DNA of 64,000 nucleotides from the NCBI RefSeq assembly GCF_016862675.1, contig NZ_BONK01000002.1, positions 310,001 through 374,000 on the forward strand, in the 5' to 3' direction. Position numbers and translations under genes: made by a program. The stretch comes from Cellulomonas chitinilytica. Its GTDB lineage: Bacteria; Actinomycetota; Actinomycetes; Actinomycetales; Cellulomonadaceae. A model generated the notes under the pieces. The model did no database searches. It was not told the origin of the DNA and worked only from the letters and a program-made list of their open reading frames with translations. Numbering within the stretch: the first letter of the stretch is position 1; the number at the start of each line of letters is the position of its first letter. Positions 54,715 to 64,000 of this stretch are shown here, piece by piece.

Positions 54715-57700
54715 TCAGCCCTGCTCGGGGTCCTGCTCGTCGCCGCCGGTCGAGTGCCCCTCGGCCGGGTCGGCGTCAGGCCCGGCGTCGGCCTCGTCGT
54801 CGGCCGCTGCCTCGAAGACGTCGGCCGGGACCGGCGTCAGCTCGAGCTCCTCGACCGGCCCGTCGGCCTCGTCCGTGACGTGGAAGCCGGCGAACGCGGC
54901 GAGCACGTCGAGCTTGGGCGCTGCCGGAGCGCTCTCCTCGACGACCGCCGGCGCGGCGACGTCCGGCGCCGTCACGAGCACGGGAGCCTCGGCCTCGACC
55001 GGCGTGGCGTCCTCGACGGCAGCCGGAGCGGCCGTCGCGTGGTGCTCGTGCTCGTGCGCGTGTGCTGCGGCCGCCGCGATCGTCGCGAGCGTGGCCTTGA
55101 CGGCCTCGCGCGCCTCGGGCAGGACCGGCACGCCGGCGTGCGGCACCAGCGCCACGGGCTCCTTGGCCCCGCCGCGCTTGCGACGCGACCGCTTGGCCTC
55201 GCCGTCGGCGACGGGCGCCGGCTGCTGCGCGGCCCCCGCGTCGGGACGGTTCTTCTCGATGGGCTCCTCGTGCACGATGAAGCCGCGCCCGTGGCAGTGC
55301 TCGCACGTCTCGCTGAACGCCTCCACGAGGCCCTGGCCGACCCGCTTGCGGGTCATCTGCACGAGGCCCAGCGACGTCACCTCGGCGACCTGGTGCTTGG
55401 TCCGGTCGCGGCCCAGGCACTCCACGAGCCGGCGCAGCACGAGGTCACGGTTGGACTCGAGCACCATGTCGATGAAGTCGATGACGATGATCCCGCCGAT
55501 GTCCCGCAGCCGGAGCTGGCGGACGATCTCCTCGGCGGCCTCGAGGTTGTTCCGGGTCACGGTCTCCTCGAGCGTGCCGCCCGAGCCCGTGAACTTGCCG
55601 GTGTTGACGTCGACGACCGTCATGGCCTCGGTGCGGTCGATGACCAGCGAGCCGCCGGACGGCAGCCAGACCTTGCGGTCCATGCCCTTGGCGAGCTGCT
55701 CGTCGATGCGGTGCACGGAGAACACGTCCGTCTCCGACGTCCACTTCGAGACCTTCTGCGCGAGGTCCGGCGCGAGCTCGTCGATGTACGACGAGATCGT
55801 CGACCAGGCGTCCTGCCCCTGCACGACGAGCGAGCTGAAGTCGTCGTTGAAGATGTCGCGGACCACCCGGATCGCCATGTCCGGCTCGCCCTGCAGCAGG
55901 GCCGGCGACGACGCGGTCTTCGACTTCTTCTCGATCGCCTCCCACTGGCCCTGCAGGCGGGCGATGTCGGCGCGCAGCTCGTCCTCGCTCGCGCCCTCGG
56001 CGGCGGTCCGGACGATGACGCCGGCCGACTCGGGGACGACCTCGCGCAGGATCTTCTTCAGGCGGTTGCGCTCGGTGTCGGGGAGCTTGCGGCTGATGCC
56101 CGTCATGCCGCCGCCCGGCACGTACACGAGGTACCGCCCGGCGAGCGTGACCTGCGACGTCAGGCGGGCGCCCTTGTGGCCGATCGGGTCCTTCGTGACC
56201 TGCACGAGCACGGAGTCGCCGGACTTCAGCGCCTGCTCGATGCGACGCGGCTGACCGCCGTCGAGGCCCGCCGCGTCCCAGTTGACCTCACCGGCGTACA
56301 GCACCGCGTTGCGGCCCTTGCCGACGTCGACGAACGCGGCCTCCATGCTGGGCAGCACGTTCTGCACCCGGCCGAGGTAGACGTTGCCGACCATCGACGA
56401 CTGCGCCTGGTTCGACACGTAGTGCTCGACGAGCACCCCGTCCTCCAGCACGGCGATCTGCATGCGGCCGTTCTTCTCGCGGACCACCATCGACCGCTCG
56501 ACCGACTCGCGGCGGGCCAGGAACTCGGCCTCGCTGATGATCTGACGGCGGCGGCCCGCGTCGCGGCCCTCACGGCGGCGCTGACGCTTGGCCTCGAGAC
56601 GGGTCGAGCCGCGCAGCGCGGTGACCTCGTCGCTCGCCGAGCGGGTGCGCGGCCGGTCGCCGCCGCCCTCGCCCGAGTCCGCGCGCGTCCCCCGACGACG
56701 GCGGCGACGGCGACGGCTCGAACCCGTGCCCTCTGCGGCGTCACCGTCGGTGTCGCCCTCGGCGCCCTCGTCGTCCGGCTCGTCCTCGGCGTCCTCGTCG
56801 GACTCCTCGGCCTCGGCGGTCTCGTCGCCCGCCTGGTCCGCGCGGGTCCGACGGCCACGGCCGCCACGACGACGACGGCGACGCGGCGCTCCCTGGCCCT
56901 CGGCCGTCTCCTCGCCCTCGCCCTCGTCGATGGCCGCGAGGTCGACGTCGTCCGCCTCCTCGTCGTCCGACGTCGGCGCGACGAGCTCGTCGGCCACCGC
57001 CTCGTCGACCGGGGCGCTGTCCGCGCCGCGACCACGACGGCCCCGGCGACGCGACGGGCGCTGCGCCGGCTGGGCGGCCTCGTCCTGCTCGGGCTCGGCG
57101 GGCTGCTCCTGCTCGCGGGCCGCGGCCTCCTGCTGCTCGCGCTCGATCCGGCGCGCCTCCTCGGAGATCGCCTCCGGGGAGCCGGCGCTGGCCTGCGCAC
57201 GACGGCGCCGCGGACGGGCTGCCGCCGGGTCCGGCGCCTGGAACAGCAGCGCGGTCGTGGCGAGTCGGGGCATCCCGGTGCCCGAGGGGGCGTCGGTGGT
57301 GGTCGACGGCGTGGTGGTCGCGAGGGCCGCGCGCACGTCGAGCGTGGTCGCCGTGCCGGCGTCCTCGGTCGTCTCGTCCTCGACCGTCTCCTCGTCCGTG
57401 GCCTCGTCGGCGGCAAGCTCGACGACCGGCTCCACGACGGGCTCGACCGGGGCCGCGGCGGCGCGCGTGCCGGCGCGGCGACGCCGCGGGGCCTTGGCGG
57501 GCTCGGCCGCCTCGGGCTCGGCCGCCTCAGGCTCGGTGACCGGCTCGGCAGGCGCGGCCTGCGCCGCGGCCTCGGGGGCGGGCTCGACCACCACGGTGCG
57601 GGTCACGCGGCGGGACTTGCGCGCCCGGGGCGCCTCGGGGGCGGTCTCCTGCTGCGGGGCAGCAGCCTCTGGCGCGGCCGTCTGGGTCGCGACGGGCTCG

Positions 57701-57900
57701 CTCACGACGGGCGGGCTCACGACGGGCTCGGGGGCCGCGTCGGGCACGGCCGGAGCGGCCTCGGTGGCCGTCTCGGTGACGACGGGCGCGGGAGCGGCGG
57801 CGCTCCGCGAGGCCCGGCGGCGCCGTGCGGGTGCCGGCGCAGCCTCACCCCCGACCGTCGTCGTCGTTGCAGCGGTCTCAGGGGTGTTCTCGTGGGTCAC
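54715..57900 (-). CDS. rne: ribonuclease E/G
   Basis: A 1061-residue endoribonuclease for mRNA decay and rRNA processing. The long N-terminal extension (about 420 residues) is Ala/Pro/Glu-rich with Arg clusters (RRRRRRGGRGRR) and is probably disordered. The catalytic core follows: S1 domain (VGNVYLGRVQNVLPSMEAAF, FVDVGKGRNAVLYAGEV), RNase H-like and DNase I-like parts with VDVNTGKFTGSGGTLEETV and GGIIVIDFIDMVLESNRD, and a zinc-link CEHCHGRGF. The C-terminal tail is acidic and His-rich (HAHEHEHHATA). GTG 57900 has AGGAG about 9 nt upstream. The order rne, rplU, rpmA, obg is typical. Confidence 0.95.
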   Translation of the reverse strand: MTHENTPETAATTTTVGGEAAPAPARRRRASRSAAAPAPVVTETATEAAPAVPDAAPEPVVSPPVVSEPVATQTAAPEAAAPQQETAPEAPRARKSRRVTRTVVVEPAPEAAAQAAPAEPVTEPEAAEPEAAEPAKAPRRRRAGTRAAAAPVEPVVEPVVELAADEATDEETVEDETTEDAGTATTLDVRAALATTTPSTTTDAPSGTGMPRLATTALLFQAPDPAAARPRRRRAQASAGSPEAISEEARRIEREQQEAAAREQEQPAEPEQDEAAQPAQRPSRRRGRRGRGADSAPVDEAVADELVAPTSDDEEADDVDLAAIDEGEGEETAEGQGAPRRRRRRGGRGRRTRADQAGDETAEAEESDEDAEDEPDDEGAEGDTDGDAAEGTGSSRRRRRRRRGTRADSGEGGGDRPRTRSASDEVTALRGSTRLEAKRQRRREGRDAGRRRQIISEAEFLARRESVERSMVVREKNGRMQIAVLEDGVLVEHYVSNQAQSSMVGNVYLGRVQNVLPSMEAAFVDVGKGRNAVLYAGEVNWDAAGLDGGQPRRIEQALKSGDSVLVQVTKDPIGHKGARLTSQVTLAGRYLVYVPGGGMTGISRKLPDTERNRLKKILREVVPESAGVIVRTAAEGASEDELRADIARLQGQWEAIEKKSKTASSPALLQGEPDMAIRVVRDIFNDDFSSLVVQGQDAWSTISSYIDELAPDLAQKVSKWTSETDVFSVHRIDEQLAKGMDRKVWLPSGGSLVIDRTEAMTVVDVNTGKFTGSGGTLEETVTRNNLEAAEEIVRQLRLRDIGGIIVIDFIDMVLESNRDLVLRRLVECLGRDRTKHQVAEVTSLGLVQMTRKRVGQGLVEAFSETCEHCHGRGFIVHEEPIEKNRPDAGAAQQPAPVADGEAKRSRRKRGGAKEPVALVPHAGVPVLPEAREAVKATLATIAAAAAHAHEHEHHATAAPAAVEDATPVEAEAPVLVTAPDVAAPAVVEESAPAAPKLDVLAAFAGFHVTDEADGPVEELELTPVPADVFEAAADDEADAGPDADPAEGHSTGGDEQDPEQG

Positions 57901-58046
57901 GCGGGGTGCTCCTGGGTACCGGGGAGCCCCGCCCACACGCGGTGGTCCTCGGTCGGTCGGTCGTCACTCGCGCCCTCGGCGCGGTGACGGAAGTCGTCGG
58001 TCGTGGCTGCTGCACCCGGGTCGGCGCCATCGCCTGCCGAGTCTGC

Positions 58047-58077
58047 TCCGAGGCGGGTTCTGGAGGAACCCCTCGGA
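58047..58077 (-). promoter_or_regulatory. hairpin in the rne leader
   Basis: TCCGAGG pairs with CCTCGGA, then a small bulge, then GGTTC/GAACC around a TGGAG loop. It lies about 150 nt upstream of the rne GTG on the minus strand. Leader hairpins are known to mediate RNase E autoregulation in Enterobacteria; here it is only a structural possibility. The rest of 57901-58400 (divergent promoters of rne and cydA) shows no gene. Confidence 0.35.
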
Positions 58078-58400
58078 CGACCGGGCGGCGGTCTGGCGCG
58101 CACGACGCGTTGATGCTGCGAGCTCAAGGGTCTCCGGGGCGGTGTGGGGCGCTCCGATGACCGCAGTCAGTATCGCACAGGGCCTCGCCGCCGGGGTGCG
58201 ACGCGCACACCGGCGTGCCGTCACGGGGGTCGTCGGGCGGGTGTGACGAACGTCGTGGGATGACGACGCCCCGTCAGTACGCGGGACCTTGGTCCCAGGA
58301 GCAGACTGGTCTCGGTCCTAGCGTTCCCCCAGGTCCGCGACCGACCCGACCGATCGCGGCACCCTGACCGAACCGCTCGCACGACCCACGGGAGACGCAC

Positions 58401-59912
58401 GTGGACGCCCTCGCTCTGGCCCGCTGGCAGTTCGGCATCACGACCGTCTACCACTTCATCTTCGTGCCGCTGACGATCGGGCTCGCCCCCCTCGTCGCGA
58501 TCATGCAGACCGCCTGGGTCCGCACGGGCAACGAGCGATGGCTCCGCCTGACGAAGTTCTTCGGGAAGCTCCTGCTGATCAACTTCGCGATCGGCGTCGC
58601 CACCGGCATCGTGCAGGAGTTCCAGTTCGGCATGGCGTGGTCCGAGTACTCGCGCTTCGTCGGGGACGTGTTCGGTGCCCCGCTCGCGATGGAGGCGCTG
58701 GCCGCCTTCTTCGTCGAGTCGACGTTCCTCGGCCTGTGGATCTTCGGCTGGGACAAGCTGCCGAAGAAGATCCACCTCGCGTGCATCTGGGCGGTCGCGA
58801 TCGCGACGAACCTGTCCGCGTTCTTCATCCTCGCCGCGAACTCCTGGATGCAGCACCCGGTCGGCACGATCCTCAACGAGGAGCGCGGCCGGGCCGAGAT
58901 GGCCGACATCGGCGCCGTGCTGACCAACTCCACGCTCTGGGCGGCGTTCCCGCACACCATCTCGGCGGCGTTCCTCACGGCCGGCACCTTCGTCGCGGCG
59001 ATCGCCGCCTGGTGGATGGTCAAGCTCGCCCGGCGGGGTGAGGGCGAGAAGGCCCGCGACGTGTACCGGCCGGCGATCACCCTCGGCGTGATCGTCATGC
59101 TCGTCTCGGGTGTCGGCGTCGCACTGTCGGGCGACCAGCAGGCCAAGCTGATGTTCGACCAGCAGCCGATGAAGATGTCGGCCGCCGAGGCGCTGTGCGA
59201 GACGACCGACGGCGGCGCGCCGTTCTCGATCCTCGCGATCGGCGACCTGACGGACTCGTGCGAGGGCGTCAGCCACGTCATCCAGATCCCGGGCCTCACG
59301 TCGTTCCTCGCGACCGGCGACTTCACCTCCCCGCTGCCCGGCGTCGAGGACCTGCAGCGGCAGTACGAGGAGAAGTACGGCTTCACGGACGCGAACGGCG
59401 AGCCGATCTCGTACCAGCCGAACCTCGCCGTCACGTACTGGTCGTTCCGGCTCATGATCGGGTTCGGCGTCGGCTCGGCCGCGCTCGCGCTCGTCGCCCT
59501 GTGGGTGACCCGCAAGGGCCGCGTCAGCAGCAGCGTGTGGGTCAGCCGCCTCGCGATCGTGGCGCTGGCGACGCCGTTCCTCGCGTCCTCGTTCGGCTGG
59601 ATCTTCACCGAGATGGGCCGCCAGCCGTGGGTCGTCGCCCCGAACCCGAACCCGTCGGGCGTCGACGGGGTGTGGCTCCTGACCGCTCGCGGCGTCTCGA
59701 CGGTCGCCGGCCCCGGCACGATCCTCACGTCGCTGATCGCGTTCACCGCCCTGTACGCGGCGCTGGCCGTCGTCTGGTACCGGCTCATGCACCGCTACAC
59801 CGTCGAGGGCGTCGCGGACACCGAGAAGGACCCGAGCCCCGACAACCCCGCCAACCGGCCGGACCCGGACGACCCCACGTCGGCCGACCGCCCCCTGTCC
59901 TTCGCGTACTGA
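58401..59912 (+). CDS. cydA: cytochrome bd ubiquinol/menaquinol oxidase subunit I
   Basis: A 503-residue membrane protein of the high-affinity terminal oxidase. Heme-ligand regions include ARWQFGITTVYHFIFVPLTI (His near residue 19) and the typical motif GRQPWVV late in the protein. Further blocks are NEERGRAEMADIGAVLTNST and FVESTFLGLWIFGWD. The Q-loop is of the short type. GTG 58401 has GGGAGA upstream. The C-terminal 35 residues are acidic/Pro-rich (NPANRPDPDDPTSADRP). Confidence 0.97.
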   Translation: MDALALARWQFGITTVYHFIFVPLTIGLAPLVAIMQTAWVRTGNERWLRLTKFFGKLLLINFAIGVATGIVQEFQFGMAWSEYSRFVGDVFGAPLAMEALAAFFVESTFLGLWIFGWDKLPKKIHLACIWAVAIATNLSAFFILAANSWMQHPVGTILNEERGRAEMADIGAVLTNSTLWAAFPHTISAAFLTAGTFVAAIAAWWMVKLARRGEGEKARDVYRPAITLGVIVMLVSGVGVALSGDQQAKLMFDQQPMKMSAAEALCETTDGGAPFSILAIGDLTDSCEGVSHVIQIPGLTSFLATGDFTSPLPGVEDLQRQYEEKYGFTDANGEPISYQPNLAVTYWSFRLMIGFGVGSAALALVALWVTRKGRVSSSVWVSRLAIVALATPFLASSFGWIFTEMGRQPWVVAPNPNPSGVDGVWLLTARGVSTVAGPGTILTSLIAFTALYAALAVVWYRLMHRYTVEGVADTEKDPSPDNPANRPDPDDPTSADRPLSFAY

Positions 59913-59929
59913 GAACGGAGGCGACGACC

Positions 59930-60973
59930 ATGGAGCTCACGACCGTCTGGTTCGTGCTGATCGCCGTGCTGTGGACCGGGTACCTGGTCCTCGAGGGGTT
60001 CGACTTCGGGGTCGGGATGCTGCTCGGCATCTTCGGGCGGGGTCCGGACCGCGACAAGGAACGCCGCGTCATGATCAACACCATCGGGCCCGTCTGGGAC
60101 GGCAACGAGGTGTGGCTGCTGACCGCCGGCGGCGCGACGTTCGCGGCGTTCCCCGAGTGGTACGCCACCATGTTCTCCGGCTTCTACCTGCCCCTGCTGC
60201 TCATCCTGCTGGCCCTCATCGTGCGGGTCGTGTCGTTCGAGTGGCGCGGCAAGATCGACGACCCGAGGTGGCGCGGCTGGGCGGACCGCGGGCTCATCGT
60301 CGGCTCGTGGGTGCCCGCGGTGCTGTGGGGGGTCGCGTTCGGCAACCTCGTGCGCGGCGTCGAGCTGGACGCGTCGCACCAGTACGTCGGCGGGTTCTGG
60401 GCGCTGCTCAACCCGTTCGCCCTGCTCGGCGGCGCGACGACGGCGCTGCTGTTCCTCACGCACGGTGCGGTGTTCCTCGCGCTCAAGTCCGGCGGCGAGG
60501 TCCGGGAGAAGGCCGGGCGGTTCGCAGCCCGCTGGTCGGTCGTCACGCTCGTCGTGGCGGGGGCGTGGGCCGTGTGGGCGCAGGTCGCGTACTCCGTCGC
60601 GTGGACCTGGGCGGCCGTCGTCGTCGCCGCCGGCGCGCTCGTCGTGCTGGTCGTGGCCACCCGTGCACGCCGCGAGGGCCTCGCGTTCGTCGCGTCGGCC
60701 GTCACCATCGTCGCCGCCGTGGTGCTGATCTTCGGGTCGATGTGGCCCGACGTGATGCCCGCGCTCGACCCCGCGAACTCGCTGACGGTCGACAACGCCT
60801 CGTCCACGCACTACACGCTCACCGTGATGACGTGGGTCGCCGTGGTCCTCACACCGCTCGTGCTGCTCTACCAGGGCTGGACGTACTGGGTGTTCCGCAA
60901 GCGCATCTCCGCGGAGCACATCCCCGACAGCGTCGGGCTGACGTTCGCCCGGTCGGGCACCGACGCGCGATGA
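59930..60973 (+). CDS. cydB: cytochrome bd oxidase subunit II
   Basis: A 347-residue membrane subunit. Family motifs: VLWTGYLVLEGFDFGVGMLL, NTIGPVWDGNEVWLLTAGGA, FPEWYATMFSGFYLPLLLIL and a C-terminal LVLLYQGWTYWVFRKRI. Its ATG follows cydA after 17 bp with GGAGG about 8 nt upstream. It is followed by the assembly transporter genes. Confidence 0.97.
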   Translation: MELTTVWFVLIAVLWTGYLVLEGFDFGVGMLLGIFGRGPDRDKERRVMINTIGPVWDGNEVWLLTAGGATFAAFPEWYATMFSGFYLPLLLILLALIVRVVSFEWRGKIDDPRWRGWADRGLIVGSWVPAVLWGVAFGNLVRGVELDASHQYVGGFWALLNPFALLGGATTALLFLTHGAVFLALKSGGEVREKAGRFAARWSVVTLVVAGAWAVWAQVAYSVAWTWAAVVVAAGALVVLVVATRARREGLAFVASAVTIVAAVVLIFGSMWPDVMPALDPANSLTVDNASSTHYTLTVMTWVAVVLTPLVLLYQGWTYWVFRKRISAEHIPDSVGLTFARSGTDAR

Positions 60974-60986
60974 CGGGCGCCGCCGC

Positions 60987-62642
60987 GTGAGGCCGCTCGA
61001 CCCGCGCCTGCTGCGGCACGCCCGCTCGGCGCGCGGGTACGTCGGCCTCACCGCGGCGCTCGGCATCCTCACGGCCGCGCTCGTCGTCGCGCAGGCGCTG
61101 CTCCTCGCGCGGGCGCTCGGCCGGGCCGTGCACGACGGCGCGACGCTCGACACGCTCGCTCCGCTCGTCGGCTGGCTCGCCGTCGTCGTGCTGGCACGCG
61201 CGGTCGTGACGTCGGCGCAGGAGCGCTGGGCGCACCGGTCCGCCACCCGCGCCGTGGGCGAGCTGCGGGAGGCCGTGGTGGCCCGCACGGTGGCGCTGGG
61301 CCCCCGCCGGCTCGCCGCGACCGGCGGCGCCGCGACCGTCACGCTCGCGACGCGCGGACTCGACGCGCTCGAGCCGTACTTCGTCCGCTACCTGCCGCAG
61401 CTGCTCCTGGCGGCGACGGTCACGCCGGGGACGCTCCTCGTGGTGCTCGGGCTCGACTGGGTGTCCGCCGCGATCCTGGTCGGCACCCTGCCGCTCGTCC
61501 CCCTGTTCATGGTGCTCGTCGGCCGCCTCACGGAGGGGCGCTCCGAGGCGGGCCTCGCGACCATGCAGCGGCTCGGCGCGCAGGTCCTGGACCTGCTCGC
61601 GGGCCTGCCCACCTTGCGGGCGTTCGGCCGCGAGCGCGGTCCCGCCGCCCGTGTGCACGCGCTCGGCGACGCGCACCGGCGCGCCACGATGGGCACGCTG
61701 CGGATCGCGTTCCTGTCGGGGATGGTGCTCGAGCTCCTCACCACGCTGGCCGTCGCGCTCGTCGCCGTCGCGATCGGGCTGCGGCTCGTGGACGGCGACC
61801 TCGACCTGGTCACCGGGCTCGCGGTCCTCGTGCTCGCACCCGAGGTCTTCTGGCCGCTGCGGCAGGTCGGTGCGCAGTTCCACGCCGCGGCGGACGGGGT
61901 CGCCGCCGCCGAGCAGGCCTTCGCGGTGCTCGACGCGCCCGCTCCCCCGACCGGGTCGCTGCCCGCTCCCGACCTGGCGACGACGACGGTGCACCTGCGC
62001 GAGGTCGGGGTGCGCACCGGCGACGCCCTGACGCCCGCCGGGCTCGACGTGACGCTCGCACCCGGGTCCGTCGTCGCGCTCGTCGGTCCGAGCGGTGCCG
62101 GGAAGAGCACCGCCGTCGAGCTGGTCCTCGGCCTGCTGCGGCCCGACGCGGGCACCGTCGTGCTCGACTCCCCCGGCGCGCCACCGGTCCCCCTCGGCGA
62201 CGTCGACCTGCCGTCGTACTGGCGCCAGGTCACGTGGTTGCCGCAACGCCCGGTCCTCGAGCCGGGCACGATCGCGGACGTCGTGGGCGGTGCGTCCGAC
62301 CAGGACCGGGACGCGGCGGCCACGCTCACCGGGCTCGACGCCGTCGTCGCAGCCGCACCCGACGGGTGGCGGACGGAGCTCGGTCGGGGCGGCGCGGGCC
62401 TGAGCCTCGGGCAGCGGCAGCGCGTGGCCCTCACCCGCGCCCTGCTGTCGGACGCACCGCTCGTGGTGCTCGACGAGCCGACCGCCCACCTCGACGCCGC
62501 CGGCGAGCAGGTCGTGCTCGATGCGGTGCGGCGGCTGCGGGAGGACGGCCGCACCGTGCTGCTCGTCGCGCACCGGGCGTCGCTCGCGGCCTGCGCGGAC
62601 ACCGTCGTCACGGTCCGGACCGGTGCGGCGGTGCCCGCATGA
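60987..62642 (+). CDS. cydD: thiol reductant ABC exporter subunit CydD
   Basis: A 551-residue ABC exporter half with six membrane helices (first GLTAALGILTAALVVAQALL) and an ATPase domain: Walker A LVGPSGAGKSTAVELV, signature LSLGQRQRVALTRALL (LSLGQ in place of LSGGQ, common in CydD), Walker B PLVVLDEPTAHLD. CydDC exports glutathione or cysteine needed for cytochrome bd assembly. A 6-codon micro-ORF (ATG 60970) bridges the cydB stop and the GTG here. Confidence 0.95.
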   Translation: MRPLDPRLLRHARSARGYVGLTAALGILTAALVVAQALLLARALGRAVHDGATLDTLAPLVGWLAVVVLARAVVTSAQERWAHRSATRAVGELREAVVARTVALGPRRLAATGGAATVTLATRGLDALEPYFVRYLPQLLLAATVTPGTLLVVLGLDWVSAAILVGTLPLVPLFMVLVGRLTEGRSEAGLATMQRLGAQVLDLLAGLPTLRAFGRERGPAARVHALGDAHRRATMGTLRIAFLSGMVLELLTTLAVALVAVAIGLRLVDGDLDLVTGLAVLVLAPEVFWPLRQVGAQFHAAADGVAAAEQAFAVLDAPAPPTGSLPAPDLATTTVHLREVGVRTGDALTPAGLDVTLAPGSVVALVGPSGAGKSTAVELVLGLLRPDAGTVVLDSPGAPPVPLGDVDLPSYWRQVTWLPQRPVLEPGTIADVVGGASDQDRDAAATLTGLDAVVAAAPDGWRTELGRGGAGLSLGQRQRVALTRALLSDAPLVVLDEPTAHLDAAGEQVVLDAVRRLREDGRTVLLVAHRASLAACADTVVTVRTGAAVPA

Positions 62643-64000
62643 GCTCGCCCGGCGTGGCCCCGGCGGGCGCGACGGGCGCACCCCGCGGCACCCTGCTCCG
62701 CGCGGTGCGCCTGCTCGACGTCGACCGGCGCCGCCTGGCGCTGGCCGTGCTGCTCGGCACGCTCGCCCTCGGCTGCGCCGTCGCCCTCGCCGGCACGGCG
62801 GCCTGGCTCATCGCGCGCGCCTCCCAGATGCCGCCCGTGATGTACCTGACGGTCGCGACGGTCGCCGTGCGGGCGTTCGGCATCGGTCGCGGCGTGCTGC
62901 GGTACTGCGAGCGGCTCGTGTCGCACGACCTCGCGCTGCGCGGCATGACGACGCTGCGCACCACGCTGTACGAGCGGCTCGCGGCCGGCCGGCCCGACGC
63001 GCTCGTCCGCCTGCGCCACGGCGACCTGCTCGCCCGGGTCGGGGCCGACGTGGACGCCGTCGGCGACGTGGTCGTCCGGGGCCTCCTGCCCGCCGCCGTG
63101 GCCGCCGTGCTGGGCGTCGGCACGGTCGCCGCGATGTGCGCGTTCTGGGTCCCCGCCGGGCTCGCGCTCGCCGGCTGCCTCCTCCTCGCCGGCGTCGCTG
63201 CTCCGGCGCTCGCCGCCCGCGGTGCACGCACCGCCGAGCGGAGGGCGGTGCAGGCCAGGGCCGACATGACCGCCACGGCACTCGGGCTGCTCGACGACGC
63301 CGGTCCGCTGTCCGTCGCCGGGCGGGTCGGCACCGAGCTCACGGCGCTGCGGGACGCCGACGCACGGATCGCCGCCGCCACCGACGCCGGCGCACGACCC
63401 GCGGCGCTCGCGGCCGGGCTCGGGCAGGTCGCCGTCGGCGTGGCGGTGCTCGCCGCGCTCGTCACGGGTATCCCCGCGGTCGCCCGGGGTGCGCTCGCGC
63501 CCGTCGAGCTCGCCGTGATCGTCCTGACGCCGCTCGCCGCGTTCGAGGCCACCGGGATGCTCCCGGCCGCGGCGCTCCAGGTGCAGCGGTCCCGCGCCGC
63601 GGCCGCCCGCATCCTCGCGCTCCTCGACGCCTCCGGCGACCCGGCGCCCGAGCTGCCCCGCCGCCCCGCACCGGGAGCCGGTCTGGTCGCCCGGGACCTC
63701 GCCTGCGGGTGGCCCGGTCGCCCACCCGTCGTCACCGGCCTGGACCTCGACCTGCGACCCGGGCGCGCCGTCGCGCTCGTCGGGTCGAGCGGCGCGGGCA
63801 AGACGACGACCCTGCTGACGCTCGCCGGGCTGCTGCCGGCGGTGTCCGGCACGGTGGGACGCGACGACGACGAGGGCCCGCCGTCCCCCGACGTCGTCGT
63901 CGCGGCGCTCGAGGACGGTCACGTGTTCGGCACGACCGTCCTGGAGAACCTGCGCGTGGCACGCGGCGACGTCACGCCGACCGAGGCGCGCGCGACGCTG
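62639..64000 (+). CDS. cydC: thiol reductant ABC exporter subunit CydC, truncated by window edge
   Basis: The frame starts at ATG 62639, overlapping the cydD stop (ATGA), and is open to the end of the window (454 codons). Membrane helices (LALAVLLGTLALGCAVALAG, VAAVLGVGTVAAMCAFWVPA) are followed by an ATPase domain beginning with Walker A ALVGSSGAGKTTTLLTLAG. The signature and Walker B lie past the edge. It is the partner of CydD in the heterodimeric exporter. Confidence 0.93.
   Translation, partial: MSSPGVAPAGATGAPRGTLLRAVRLLDVDRRRLALAVLLGTLALGCAVALAGTAAWLIARASQMPPVMYLTVATVAVRAFGIGRGVLRYCERLVSHDLALRGMTTLRTTLYERLAAGRPDALVRLRHGDLLARVGADVDAVGDVVVRGLLPAAVAAVLGVGTVAAMCAFWVPAGLALAGCLLLAGVAAPALAARGARTAERRAVQARADMTATALGLLDDAGPLSVAGRVGTELTALRDADARIAAATDAGARPAALAAGLGQVAVGVAVLAALVTGIPAVARGALAPVELAVIVLTPLAAFEATGMLPAAALQVQRSRAAAARILALLDASGDPAPELPRRPAPGAGLVARDLACGWPGRPPVVTGLDLDLRPGRAVALVGSSGAGKTTTLLTLAGLLPAVSGTVGRDDDEGPPSPDVVVAALEDGHVFGTTVLENLRVARGDVTPTEARATL

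Noticed and set aside
54634-57987. Plus-strand frame of 1117 codons opposite rne
   Set aside because: It is a GC-bias shadow of the rne gene: low-complexity Arg/Gly/Leu sequence, no family resemblance, no ribosome site.

Overview
The window is chromosomal DNA of a high-GC actinobacterium. The order rne, rplU, rpmA, obg, proB and proA, nadD, rsfS, a cydABDC operon, ANTAR and WXG100-type proteins and DUF4333/DUF6318 lipoproteins all point to Actinomycetota, most likely a Cellulomonas-like member of the Micrococcales (inference). Almost every frame is open on both strands because of the GC content, so genes were chosen by family resemblance, ribosome binding sites and start/stop overlaps.

Layout. 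0-7 kb: a short valyl-tRNA synthetase paralogue without the editing insertion, a PAS-ANTAR-STAS regulator, a cysteine-free NAD-dependent DNA ligase paralogue and a cytosine-deaminase-like amidohydrolase. 7-10.5 kb: a small type VII secretion effector module (WXG100 protein, long Ala/Gly-rich effector, LpqN-like protein) and a DUF4333 lipoprotein with its membrane partner. 10.86-20.29 kb: a 9.4 kb integrase-less island bounded by a 56-bp direct repeat of the 3' part of tRNA-Ala(GGC). It carries a large secreted Rhs/YD-repeat polymorphic toxin, its immunity gene, a KptA/Tpt1 RNA 2'-phosphotransferase gene coupled to them, and an orphan Rhs toxin tip with its own immunity gene. An IS5-like element carrying a passenger gene splits the orphan tip.

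20.4-25 kb (minus strand): phosphatase, rsfS, a proline-rich membrane protein, nadD, a 51-residue membrane protein and proA. 25-48.4 kb: an organosulfur scavenging region with six luciferase-like flavin monooxygenases, two complete peptide/nickel-type ABC importers, rhodanese, two GNAT acetyltransferases, a nitroreductase/flavin reductase, an alpha/beta hydrolase and an aminotransferase. Four promoters here share one architecture (GAGACG, 14 nt, TTGAC, 17 nt, -10). One importer operon starts with a cysteine-rich leader peptide followed by hairpins, which suggests cysteine-responsive attenuation. Together with 48.5-50.7 kb (a lipoprotein, a PKD-like secreted protein and a small membrane protein) this block separates proB from proA, which are normally neighbours.

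50.8-58 kb (minus strand): proB, obg, rpmA, rplU and rne/rng, with strong terminators between units. 58.4-64 kb: cydA, cydB, cydD and the start of cydC (cytochrome bd oxidase and its assembly ABC exporter), running off the right edge.

How the parts may work together (inference): the importers bring in sulfonates or S-alkyl compounds, the monooxygenases with reduced flavin release the sulfur, and acetyltransferases, rhodanese and hydrolase process intermediates. The toxin island and the type VII module serve competition between bacteria.
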